Below are positions 34,616-42,014 of a stretch of 64,000 nucleotides of DNA, one piece after another; the stretch's first letter is position 1, and the number at the start of each line of letters is the position of its first letter. The notes below the pieces were generated by a model. That model did not search any database. It was given only the letters and a program-made list of their open reading frames with translations, and was not told where the DNA came from. The translations under genes were made by a program, and so were the position numbers. The stretch spans positions 1-64,000 of the forward strand of contig NZ_FNAI01000015.1 in NCBI RefSeq assembly GCF_900101875.1. Reading direction: 5' to 3'. This stretch comes from Mucilaginibacter pineti (GTDB taxonomy: Bacteria; Bacteroidota; Bacteroidia; Sphingobacteriales; Sphingobacteriaceae).

Positions 34616-35054
34616 TGGCCGGATTGTTTTCGGTTGGAGATTGGACGGCCCTGCAATCTTTAGCACAAATGCAGGCATTACCCACGCATTTATTCAGTTG
34701 CCAGCGGTCGAGGTTTTTGATGGTTTGATCGGCGATCTCCTGCAGGGCTTCCGGTGCCTGACCGGGGACGTTAGCCAGTTTGACGCCAAACCGGGCTGCC
34801 GCGGCCGTATCGATATGATCCGTACCGGCGGAACGGGTCGTAATAAACCGGATACCCATCGCGGCGAGTTTTTCCATAACCGGCGCGGAAACCTCGTCAC
34901 TGGTAAACACGATAACGGCCTCCTTGCCCGCTGCATACGTCAGCGTATCCGGGCCCAGCGGGTTGGAGATAAGGGTAATATCATGTTTTTTTTGATTGGC
35001 CCGGGCCAAAAATTCTTTTTCGAAAGGTTTGATACTGTACGCGACCGTCTTCAT
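34605..35054 (-). CDS. Truncated 2-hydroxyacid dehydrogenase-like protein with cysteine tail
   Basis: The 149-residue protein matches only the N-terminal substrate domain of D-lactate dehydrogenase-type enzymes. It has YSIKPFEKEFLARAN and FITTRSAGTDHIDTAAAARF, where the R-x-A-G-x-D/N-x-x-D pattern is conserved. The NAD-binding Rossmann domain is absent. The remaining tail is cysteine-rich (CVGNACICAKDC). It is intact, is driven by a tandem FNR-type promoter and overlaps hemN, so it is not simply a decaying gene. It may be a regulator or metal-binding derivative. This is inferred. Confidence 0.65.
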   Translation of the reverse strand: MKTVAYSIKPFEKEFLARANQKKHDITLISNPLGPDTLTYAAGKEAVIVFTSDEVSAPVMEKLAAMGIRFITTRSAGTDHIDTAAAARFGVKLANVPGQAPEALQEIADQTIKNLDRWQLNKCVGNACICAKDCRAVQSPTENNPANDH

Positions 35055-35076
35055 CCGCTATAATTTTGTTTAGCTA

Positions 35077-35140
35077 CAAAACTACCGGTCCAAAGCTCCC
35101 CCCACGTGAGCAGTATCAGTAAAAAAAGTGATCTGCGTCA
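35077..35140 (-). promoter_or_regulatory. Tandem FNR/FixK-type boxes of the hemN operon
   Basis: TGATCTGCGTCA at 35129-35140 matches TGAY-N4-RTCA and overlaps the end of the regulator gene. A second site with one mismatch, TGAGCAGTATCA (35107-35118), is 22 bp closer to the gene. The minus-strand -7 element TAGTTTTG (complement of 35077-35084) is 54 and 32 bp from their centres. Confidence 0.68.
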
Positions 35141-36190
35141 GTTTTTCATTTTGGCCAGACGCGCCATATCCAGAATGGTAATCGTACTGCCCTTTTTGTC
35201 GATCAGGCCCTCGTCCTTAAAATCCGATAAGGTACGGCTGACCGTTTCGGTAGCCATGCCGGCCATCGCGGCGAGATCTTCCCTGGAGATACGGAAACTT
35301 TCCGCCCCGGAATTTTCACCGCGGGACAGGCGCACCATGGCTTCGGCCATCCGTTTGCGGACAGAATGGTAGGCCAGCTGCATGAGCTGATCCTCTTTTT
35401 CCCGGATATCATTGGAGAGTAATTTGATGAATTCGCGCGCAACGACGGGGTACAGGTCAAGCAGTTGTTCCAGCTGGTCCTTCGGGATCAGGCACAATAA
35501 ACTATCTTCCAGCGCGGTCGCCGTATCCGTAAAGGCTTCGCCGGATAACAAAGCATTGACTCCCAAGTAACTGTCGGCAGAAAACATGCCCGTCATCAGT
35601 TCCCGTCCGTCCTCCGCCAGTTTGATGGTTTTGATCCGTCCGCTCATGACCAGGAAAAGGTTATTGCCTTTATCCCCTTCGTAATAGATCACCTGGTTCT
35701 TTTTGAATTCACGGCCCTTGCGCTCCTCGATGATCTTTTTTAATTCCAGCAGGCCATCGCTTTTAGAGACAATGCTGTTGAGCCGGTCCAGCGATTTACT
35801 GTAAAAATTCAACTGGATCTCTTTCTTTTTCAGCCGGCTTTCAATGGCGTTTAACAACTCCATATCATCAAAAGGCTTGGTCAGGTAATCATCCGCGCCC
35901 ATTTCCATGCCCTTGCGCAGATCGACCCGCTCGGCTTTCGCCGTCAGGAAGATAAAAGGGATCGCGGCGGTTTCGGGTTTCTTATTCAGCATATACAGTA
36001 CGCCGTAGCCATCCAGCTCCGGCATCATGATATCGCACAGGATAATGTCGGGCAGCTCCCGTATGGCCAGTTCCACGCCTTTTTTTCCGTTGGCGGCGGT
36101 ATGGGCCGTATAACCGGCCAGTTCCAGTATTTCCGCTATATTTTCGCGGATATCGTCATTGTCTTCGATGATCAGTACTTTTTTGCTCAT
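35138..36190 (-). CDS. Response regulator: receiver domain fused to CRP/FNR (FixK-like) domain
   Basis: The 350-residue protein joins two parts. Residues 1-120 are a CheY-like receiver with the acidic pair E9/D10, phospho-acceptor D53 in ILCDIMMP, T83 and K105. Residues about 160-345 are a CRP/FNR module with a cyclic-nucleotide-binding-like barrel and a winged helix whose recognition helix has E315-T-V-S-R319. The E-x-x-S-R pattern is that of FNR/FixK, which bind TTGAT-N4-ATCAA sites. It has only two cysteines (C52 and C233), so it cannot hold an FNR-type [4Fe-4S] cluster. It overlaps its sensor kinase gene by 4 bp and is the likely regulator of the whole block. Confidence 0.9.
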   Translation of the reverse strand: MSKKVLIIEDNDDIRENIAEILELAGYTAHTAANGKKGVELAIRELPDIILCDIMMPELDGYGVLYMLNKKPETAAIPFIFLTAKAERVDLRKGMEMGADDYLTKPFDDMELLNAIESRLKKKEIQLNFYSKSLDRLNSIVSKSDGLLELKKIIEERKGREFKKNQVIYYEGDKGNNLFLVMSGRIKTIKLAEDGRELMTGMFSADSYLGVNALLSGEAFTDTATALEDSLLCLIPKDQLEQLLDLYPVVAREFIKLLSNDIREKEDQLMQLAYHSVRKRMAEAMVRLSRGENSGAESFRISREDLAAMAGMATETVSRTLSDFKDEGLIDKKGSTITILDMARLAKMKN

Positions 36191-37374
36191 AGGATCGGTA
36201 ATGAAATAGTAAATAAGGTGCCCTGGTTCACTTCGCTTTTAAAGCTCACCTGGCCATGCATCAGGTCGGCATACCGGGCAACGATATTCAATCCCAGGCC
36301 GGTGCCGGGTATATTGCCCGTGTTATGTGCACGGAAGAAGGCTTCAAATAAATGTTTCTGGTCAGTTTCCGGTATGCCGATACCGTTATCCTTAATGGTA
36401 ACCTGGCACCCCTGTTCGCTGATTTCGGTATTAAATTCAATAAACGTGTTTTCCCCGGAATATTTTATGGCGTTGCCGATCAGGTTGACCACGCAGTTTT
36501 TGAGCAGGTTCTGATCCAGCCGGACCATATGCTGCGTACCGGTATGCTGGTAGATAATGTTTTGGTTCTGTTTGGCCAGCAACTGCATTTCTTCGGTGAT
36601 CTCTTCTGCCAGTTTGACCAGGTCAAAGCTGCTGAAAGCCGGTTCTACTTTTCCCGCTTCCAGTTTTTCAAGGGAAAGAAAATCATTTAAGATAGCCGTC
36701 AGGTTGCCTACCGCGTTTTTGATCTTGCCGACATGTTTGCTGATATTGGGGTTCCCGTAAGACAGGGCGTATTTTTCGATCAGGGAGGCGGATAATTGTA
36801 CAGCGCTCAGCGGGGTCCGGAACTCGTGCGAGGCCATCGACACGAACCGGCTCTTTAAGATCCCGAGTTCTTTTTCTTTTTCCAGGGATTCACTGACCTC
36901 TTCTTTGGCCAGCTCCAGGGCTTGTACCAGGCGTTGCAGGCTTTGGGTCCTTTCAGCCACCTGTTCTTCCAGTTGTGCCGCGTATTCTTTTAATTGCTCC
37001 TCCGCTTCTTTTTCCCGGCTCAGGTCATGGATAAAACCGGTGTATATATTTCTACCGGAATAAGCGACTTCGCTTACCCCCAGCCGGAACGGGAAAATGG
37101 ACCCATCTTTTCGCAGGCCTTTTACTTCTCGGCCGATACCGATGATATGCGCCTGACCGGTCCGCTGGTAACGTGCCAGGTATTCATCGTGCTGCTCTTT
37201 ATCCGGCGGCGGCATCAGCATGGAAACGTTTTTACCGATAACTTCTTCGGGGGTGTACTGAAACAATTTACAGCCCGAGGGGTTGATAGATTCAATGCAG
37301 CCCCGGTTGTCAATGGTAATGATACCATCGATGGCATTCGCAATAATTGCATTTAAAAGGGCCGCATTTTCCAT
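36187..37374 (-). CDS. FixL-like haem-PAS oxygen-sensing histidine kinase
   Basis: The 395-residue kinase has one PAS domain (about residues 5-120), a coiled coil, then HisKA (H183 in ASHEFRTPL) and HATPase (NLIGNAIKYS, DNGIGIP, GTGLGL). The PAS domain carries H62, R68, H76 and R82 within KEQHDEYLARYQRTG and AHIIGIGRE. The spacing (6, 14, 20) is the same as H200, R206, H214 and R220 of Bradyrhizobium FixL. H200 there is the haem ligand and R220 helps sense oxygen. No membrane segment is seen, so it is probably soluble. I use the ATG at 37374; the frame opens at a TTG at 37389 inside the promoter. Confidence 0.9.
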   Translation of the reverse strand: MENAALLNAIIANAIDGIITIDNRGCIESINPSGCKLFQYTPEEVIGKNVSMLMPPPDKEQHDEYLARYQRTGQAHIIGIGREVKGLRKDGSIFPFRLGVSEVAYSGRNIYTGFIHDLSREKEAEEQLKEYAAQLEEQVAERTQSLQRLVQALELAKEEVSESLEKEKELGILKSRFVSMASHEFRTPLSAVQLSASLIEKYALSYGNPNISKHVGKIKNAVGNLTAILNDFLSLEKLEAGKVEPAFSSFDLVKLAEEITEEMQLLAKQNQNIIYQHTGTQHMVRLDQNLLKNCVVNLIGNAIKYSGENTFIEFNTEISEQGCQVTIKDNGIGIPETDQKHLFEAFFRAHNTGNIPGTGLGLNIVARYADLMHGQVSFKSEVNQGTLFTISLPIL

Positions 37375-37379
37375 AATCG

Positions 37380-37444
37380 CAAATATCAAGATTACAAGTC
37401 AAACTAAATATAATTAATTTCAGGTGAAAAAGTGATCGTGATCA
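37380..37444 (-). promoter_or_regulatory. FNR/FixK-type promoter of the sensor-regulator operon
   Basis: TGATCGTGATCA (37433-37444) is a near-perfect FNR core. The minus-strand -7-like GATATTTG (complement of 37380-37387) is centred exactly 55 bp away and ends 5 nt before the ATG at 37374. This predicts autoregulation and a leaderless mRNA. Confidence 0.65.
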
Positions 37445-37494
37445 TTTTTTGGACCCGGTTGGCTGTTAATTGCGCTTTCTCTGTATGTTTAGGG

Positions 37495-37564
37495 TGACGC
37501 AGATCATCCTTATCCTGATAATGATGATGATCATTTTTTGGGAACCTCCCTTCGCTTAACTTTA
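37495..37564 (+). promoter_or_regulatory. FNR/FixK-type promoter of the phosphoketolase operon
   Basis: TGACGCAGATCA (37495-37506) and TGATGATGATCA (37522-37533) both match TGAY-N4-RTCA. The -7-like TAACTTTA (37557-37564) is centred 60 and 33 bp downstream. The proximal spacing agrees with other promoters and the distal one is 5 bp longer. Confidence 0.68.
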
Positions 37565-37595
37565 CCAACACCGCTACATAAATTTTAGATCAAAA

Positions 37596-39980
37596 ATGGA
37601 ATCATCAGCAATCAATATACCAGAAAACCCCTTGCCGCCCGGGCTGTTGCAACAAATGAACGCTTATTGGCGCGCGGCCAATTATCTGTCCGTGGGGCAG
37701 CTCTATTTGCGGAACAACCCTTTACTGAAAGAACCGCTGAAGCTGGAGCATGTAAAAAATATGCTGCTGGGCCATTGGGGAACTACGCCCGGCCAGAATT
37801 TTATTTATACCCACCTTAACCGGATCATCAGGGAATACGATCTGAACATGATCTATGTTTCCGGCCCTGGTCATGGCGGGCCGGCGGTAGTTGCCGGAAC
37901 CTATTTAGAGGGCACCTATACCGAAGTCTATCCGAACATCACCCAGGACGAAGAAGGCCTGAAAAGGCTCTTTACCCAGTTCTCTTATCCCGGCGGGATC
38001 TCCAGCCATGCGTCACCGCAAACACCCGGCTCGATCCATGAAGGCGGCGAACTGGGGTATTCTTTAAGCCACTCTTTTGGAGCAGTGATGGATAACCCGG
38101 ACCTGGTGGTCGCCTGCGTAGTCGGCGATGGGGAAGCCGAAACCGGGCCATTGGCTACCGCCTGGCATTCCAATAAATTTCTCAACCCGCTGACCGATGG
38201 AACGGTGCTGCCCATCCTGCACCTGAACGGCTATAAAATTTCAAACCCGACGGTGCTGGCCCGCATCAGCCACGAAGAACTGGAGCAACTGTTCCGGGGC
38301 TATGGCTGGAACCCCATCTTTGTGGAAGGCGATGAGCCGGAACAAATGCACCGGGACATGGCAGCTGCCCTGGACTACGCGGTGGACCGGATCAAACAGG
38401 TCAAATATGATGCGGAACACCCGAACGGACAGCGTCCGCGCTGGCCGATGATCATCTTGCGGTCACCCAAAGGCTGGACGGGGCCCAAGGAAGTACACGG
38501 CTATAAAATTGAAGGTAACTTCCGGGCACACCAGATCCCGCTGGCGGTTTCCGCAAGTGCACCTGCGGAACATCTGCAGATCCTGGAAAACTGGATGAAA
38601 AGTTATAAGCCCGAGGAGCTGTTTGACGAAGCAGGTAAATTATTGCCGGAACTACAGGCTTTGGCGCCCGAAGGCGAACGCCGGATGGGCGCCAACCCGC
38701 ACGCCAACGGCGGCAACTTATTGCGCGATCTGCGCCTGCCCGATTTCCGGAACTACGCGGTAACCGTGGATGCGCCAGGCGCAGACGGTGAAGGCGATAC
38801 CTATGTCAGCGGCCGCTTCCTGCGCGACGTGATCAAAGAGAATCAGGAAAAACGCAACTTCCGCATCTTCGGCCCGGATGAAACGGTATCTAACCGCCTG
38901 GATATCATCTTTGAAGCAACCAACCGCCAATGGGACGCGCCGATTGCCGAACATGATGAGTTTCTGGCTGCTGACGGCAGTGTGATGGAAATGCTGAGCG
39001 AGCATCAGTGCGAGGGCTGGCTGGAAGGCTACCTGCTGACCGGCAGGCATGGCCTGTTCAATTGCTACGAAGCCTTTATCCATATCGTCGATTCGATGTT
39101 TAACCAGCATGCCAAATGGTTAAAGGCTAGTTCCGAACTATCCTGGCGGCGCAAGATCGCCTCGCTCAATATTTTATTGACTTCCACCGTATGGCGACAG
39201 GACCATAACGGCTTTACCCACCAGGACCCGGGCTTTATCGACCATGTGGTGAATAAAAAAGCGACGATCGTACGGGTCTATTTACCGCCCGATGCCAATT
39301 GTTTATTATCAGTCATGGATCATTGCCTGCGAAGCTATCATTATGTGAACGTCGTCGTGGCGGGCAAGCACCCCGCACCGCAATGGCTGAACATGGAACA
39401 GGCCGTGGCGCATTGTACGCGTGGTATCGGCATCTGGGATTTTGCGAGCAATGACCAGGAAGCAGATCCCGATGTAGTCATGGCCTGTAGCGGCGATGTG
39501 CCTACGCTGGAAATTCTGGCGGCGGTTTCCATCTTAAGGGAGCATTTGCCGGAACTGAAGATCAGGGTCATCAACGTGGTCGACCTGTTTAAGCTGGAGA
39601 AGAGCACCGAGCATACGCATGGACTGACCGACAAGGACTATAACGAACTCTTCACGACGGATAAACCGGTGATCTTCGCCTTCCATGGTTACCCCTGGCT
39701 GGTACACCGCCTGACTTATAACCGCGCGAATAATGTAAATATGCATGTGCGCGGCTATAAAGAAGAAGGTACTATCACGACTTCTTTTGACATGACCGTA
39801 CTGAACGAGATGGATCGCTTCCACCTGGTGATGGATGTGATCGACCGCCTGCCGCAAACCGGCAGCAAAGGGGTTTATCTCAAACAACAGCTTCAGGATA
39901 AACTGATCGAACATAAACATTATATCAACACGAATGGCAAGGATATGCCCGAAATACTGAACTGGAAATGGAAAGCATAA
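37596..39980 (+). CDS. xfp: Xylulose-5-phosphate/fructose-6-phosphate phosphoketolase
   Basis: The 794-residue thiamine diphosphate enzyme cleaves xylulose 5-phosphate (or fructose 6-phosphate) with phosphate to acetyl phosphate and a triose or tetrose phosphate. It has YVSGPGHGGPA, FSYPGGISSHASPQTPGS, the thiamine-binding VVGDGEAETGPLATAWHSN, and the C-terminal domain with AFHGYPWLVHRL. The length is full for the family. It heads an operon with a small gene, a phosphorylase-like gene and mgtA, under tandem FNR-type boxes. Its product feeds AckA and Pta. Confidence 0.95.
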   Translation: MESSAINIPENPLPPGLLQQMNAYWRAANYLSVGQLYLRNNPLLKEPLKLEHVKNMLLGHWGTTPGQNFIYTHLNRIIREYDLNMIYVSGPGHGGPAVVAGTYLEGTYTEVYPNITQDEEGLKRLFTQFSYPGGISSHASPQTPGSIHEGGELGYSLSHSFGAVMDNPDLVVACVVGDGEAETGPLATAWHSNKFLNPLTDGTVLPILHLNGYKISNPTVLARISHEELEQLFRGYGWNPIFVEGDEPEQMHRDMAAALDYAVDRIKQVKYDAEHPNGQRPRWPMIILRSPKGWTGPKEVHGYKIEGNFRAHQIPLAVSASAPAEHLQILENWMKSYKPEELFDEAGKLLPELQALAPEGERRMGANPHANGGNLLRDLRLPDFRNYAVTVDAPGADGEGDTYVSGRFLRDVIKENQEKRNFRIFGPDETVSNRLDIIFEATNRQWDAPIAEHDEFLAADGSVMEMLSEHQCEGWLEGYLLTGRHGLFNCYEAFIHIVDSMFNQHAKWLKASSELSWRRKIASLNILLTSTVWRQDHNGFTHQDPGFIDHVVNKKATIVRVYLPPDANCLLSVMDHCLRSYHYVNVVVAGKHPAPQWLNMEQAVAHCTRGIGIWDFASNDQEADPDVVMACSGDVPTLEILAAVSILREHLPELKIRVINVVDLFKLEKSTEHTHGLTDKDYNELFTTDKPVIFAFHGYPWLVHRLTYNRANNVNMHVRGYKEEGTITTSFDMTVLNEMDRFHLVMDVIDRLPQTGSKGVYLKQQLQDKLIEHKHYINTNGKDMPEILNWKWKA

Positions 39981-40369
39981 AACAGGGCGGGATGCGCCGT
40001 TATTATAAATATTACCGGGTAAATTTAAACGATACCGCCGTTACCGAAATCCCGGTTAACGACTTTAAACCCGTCAGCGCCAAACCTTCAGGTACGCTGA
40101 CCCTGGACCGGGATAGCTTGCTGTTCAGCGATATCGGGCAGGCGATGGAGAAGGCAAAGGATGGTGCGCAGGCTTATATTGCGCAACTGATCGAAAGGGG
40201 AGCGGAAGGTTTGCCAGAACTGCTGCAGTACCGGATGGATCATTATGAGGACCTGAACATTAACCTGGTGGATGCCAATATCCAAAAAGAAGAAATTGAA
40301 ATGCTGACCGATCCCAGCTTTGCATATAAACCTTATAGAATATCGCCTGACTACGATGACCCGCAATGA
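39968..40369 (+). CDS. Small soluble protein of unknown function
   Basis: I do not recognise this 133-residue protein. It overlaps the end of xfp by 13 bp and the next gene by 14 bp, so it is translationally coupled to both; the ATG at 39992 is an alternative start. It is acidic in its second half (YRMDHYEDLNINLVDANIQK) and has no membrane segment. A role linked to the phosphoketolase or glucan enzyme is inferred from the tight coupling. Confidence 0.65.
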   Translation: MESIKQGGMRRYYKYYRVNLNDTAVTEIPVNDFKPVSAKPSGTLTLDRDSLLFSDIGQAMEKAKDGAQAYIAQLIERGAEGLPELLQYRMDHYEDLNINLVDANIQKEEIEMLTDPSFAYKPYRISPDYDDPQ

Positions 40370-42014
40370 AATTCTCGGCTATACGCCGGATGAAAAATAC
40401 AATACCCCTGTCGCTTATTTTTCCATGGAATTCGCGATCGACCAGTCACTGAAAATTTATAGTGGCGGACTGGGGTTTCTGGCCGGTTCGCACCTGCGCA
40501 GCGCCTATGAACGGAAACAAAACCTGGTCGGGGTCGGTATGCTTTGGAAATATGGCTATTACGACCAGGGCCGGGACGGCAATGGCCTGATGAAGCCGGA
40601 ATTCATTGAAAAGGATTATTCGTTCTTACAGGATACCGGGATCATATTTACGGTAACCGTGCACGATGCCCCTGTCCACGTGAGGGCCTGGCTGCTGAAA
40701 CCGGAAACCTTCGGATCAGCGCCCCTGTTGCTGTTAAGCACGGACGTGCCGGAAAACGATGAACTTTCCAGATCCATCACCCACAGCCTGTACGATCCTA
40801 ATGAAACGACCCGGATCGCCCAAACCATTGTTTTAGGTATTGGCGGCGCTATGTTGCTGGATAGGTTAGGTATGGAGCCGGAGGTTTACCATATGAACGA
40901 AGGGCATTCGGTTTCCCTGAATTTTTATTTGCTCAGCAAATATAAAAGCCTGGAAGAAGTGAAAAAGCGGGTCGTCTTTACCACACATACGCCGGAGATG
41001 GCGGGTAACGAAGCGCATAGCTATGACCTGCTCAAAGAAATGTCGTTTTTCTATCACCTGCAGGCGCACGAGGCCAGGTCTATACTGGGCCTGGAGGGAG
41101 ATAATTTTAATTATACCCTGGCGGCGCTTAAGTTCGCCCGGAAAGCGAACGGCGTTTCCAAACTGCACGGCGAGGTCGCCCGGCAGATGTGGGGCAGCAA
41201 TCCGGCCGTTTGCGAGATCATCTCCATCACCAATGCGCAGAATAAAGCCTATTGGGCGGATCCGCTGATCGACCAGGCTATGGCCGCTGATCAGGATGAA
41301 GCGATCATTAACCGGAAAAAGGAACTCAAACGGGAATTATTCAAAGTAGTGGCCGATCAATGCGGCAAACTTTTTAAAGAAGAGGTGTTGACCATCGTCT
41401 GGGCCAGGCGCTTTGCGGGCTATAAACGTGCCGACCTGCTGATGCGGGACTGGGACCGGTTTATAGCCCTGGTTAATAACAGCGCCCTCCCCGTACAAAT
41501 CATCTGGGCGGGAAAGCCTTACCCGGAAGATATGGAAAGCATCGGACTGTTCAACCAGATCATCAGCAGGGCAAAACCATTCGCTAACTGCGCCGTGCTG
41601 ACGGGGTATGAACTCGGCTTATCCGCTTTGTTAAAAAAAGGATCGGATGTCTGGCTGAACAATCCAAGGATGTACCGGGAGGCTTCGGGCACCAGCGGGA
41701 TGACCGCTGCCATGAACGGCAGTATCAACCTGTCATTGCCTGACGGCTGGGTACCCGAGTTTGCCAAAGATGGGGAAAACGCTTTCCTGATCCGGCCCGC
41801 AGCCGATGAACTCCCCGTAACGGAAAAGGACCGCCTGGAAAACCTGAGCCTGATGGATACGCTGGAACAGACCGTTATACCGATGTATTATAATGAGAAA
41901 AAGCATTGGCTCAGCATCCTTAGAAAGGCGGCAAAGGATGTCGTTCCGATGTTTGAAGCCGGCCGGATGGTGCGGGAGTACCAGGAACAATTATATGCCC
42001 CCTCAACCCCATAA
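40356..42014 (+). CDS. Alpha-glucan phosphorylase-like protein lacking the PLP lysine
   Basis: The 552-residue protein resembles the short GT35 alpha-glucan phosphorylases. It has VAYFSMEFAIDQSLKIYSGGLG, the MNEGHS motif, TTHTPEMAGNE, and WARRFAGYKRADLL with WAGKPYPED. In phosphorylases the motif G-T-S/G-x-M-K carries the lysine that binds pyridoxal phosphate. Here residues 442-455 read EASGTSGMTAAMNG, with T450 in the lysine position. It may therefore act without PLP, perhaps as a transferase, or be inactive as a phosphorylase. It lies between the small gene and mgtA in the xfp operon. The ATG at 40356 is preferred. Confidence 0.75.
   Translation: MTRNEILGYTPDEKYNTPVAYFSMEFAIDQSLKIYSGGLGFLAGSHLRSAYERKQNLVGVGMLWKYGYYDQGRDGNGLMKPEFIEKDYSFLQDTGIIFTVTVHDAPVHVRAWLLKPETFGSAPLLLLSTDVPENDELSRSITHSLYDPNETTRIAQTIVLGIGGAMLLDRLGMEPEVYHMNEGHSVSLNFYLLSKYKSLEEVKKRVVFTTHTPEMAGNEAHSYDLLKEMSFFYHLQAHEARSILGLEGDNFNYTLAALKFARKANGVSKLHGEVARQMWGSNPAVCEIISITNAQNKAYWADPLIDQAMAADQDEAIINRKKELKRELFKVVADQCGKLFKEEVLTIVWARRFAGYKRADLLMRDWDRFIALVNNSALPVQIIWAGKPYPEDMESIGLFNQIISRAKPFANCAVLTGYELGLSALLKKGSDVWLNNPRMYREASGTSGMTAAMNGSINLSLPDGWVPEFAKDGENAFLIRPAADELPVTEKDRLENLSLMDTLEQTVIPMYYNEKKHWLSILRKAAKDVVPMFEAGRMVREYQEQLYAPSTP

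Noticed and set aside
35138..36190. Direct oxygen sensing by an FNR-type [4Fe-4S] cluster in the regulator
   Set aside because: Only two cysteines are present and they are not at the FNR N-terminal positions. Sensing is better assigned to the kinase.
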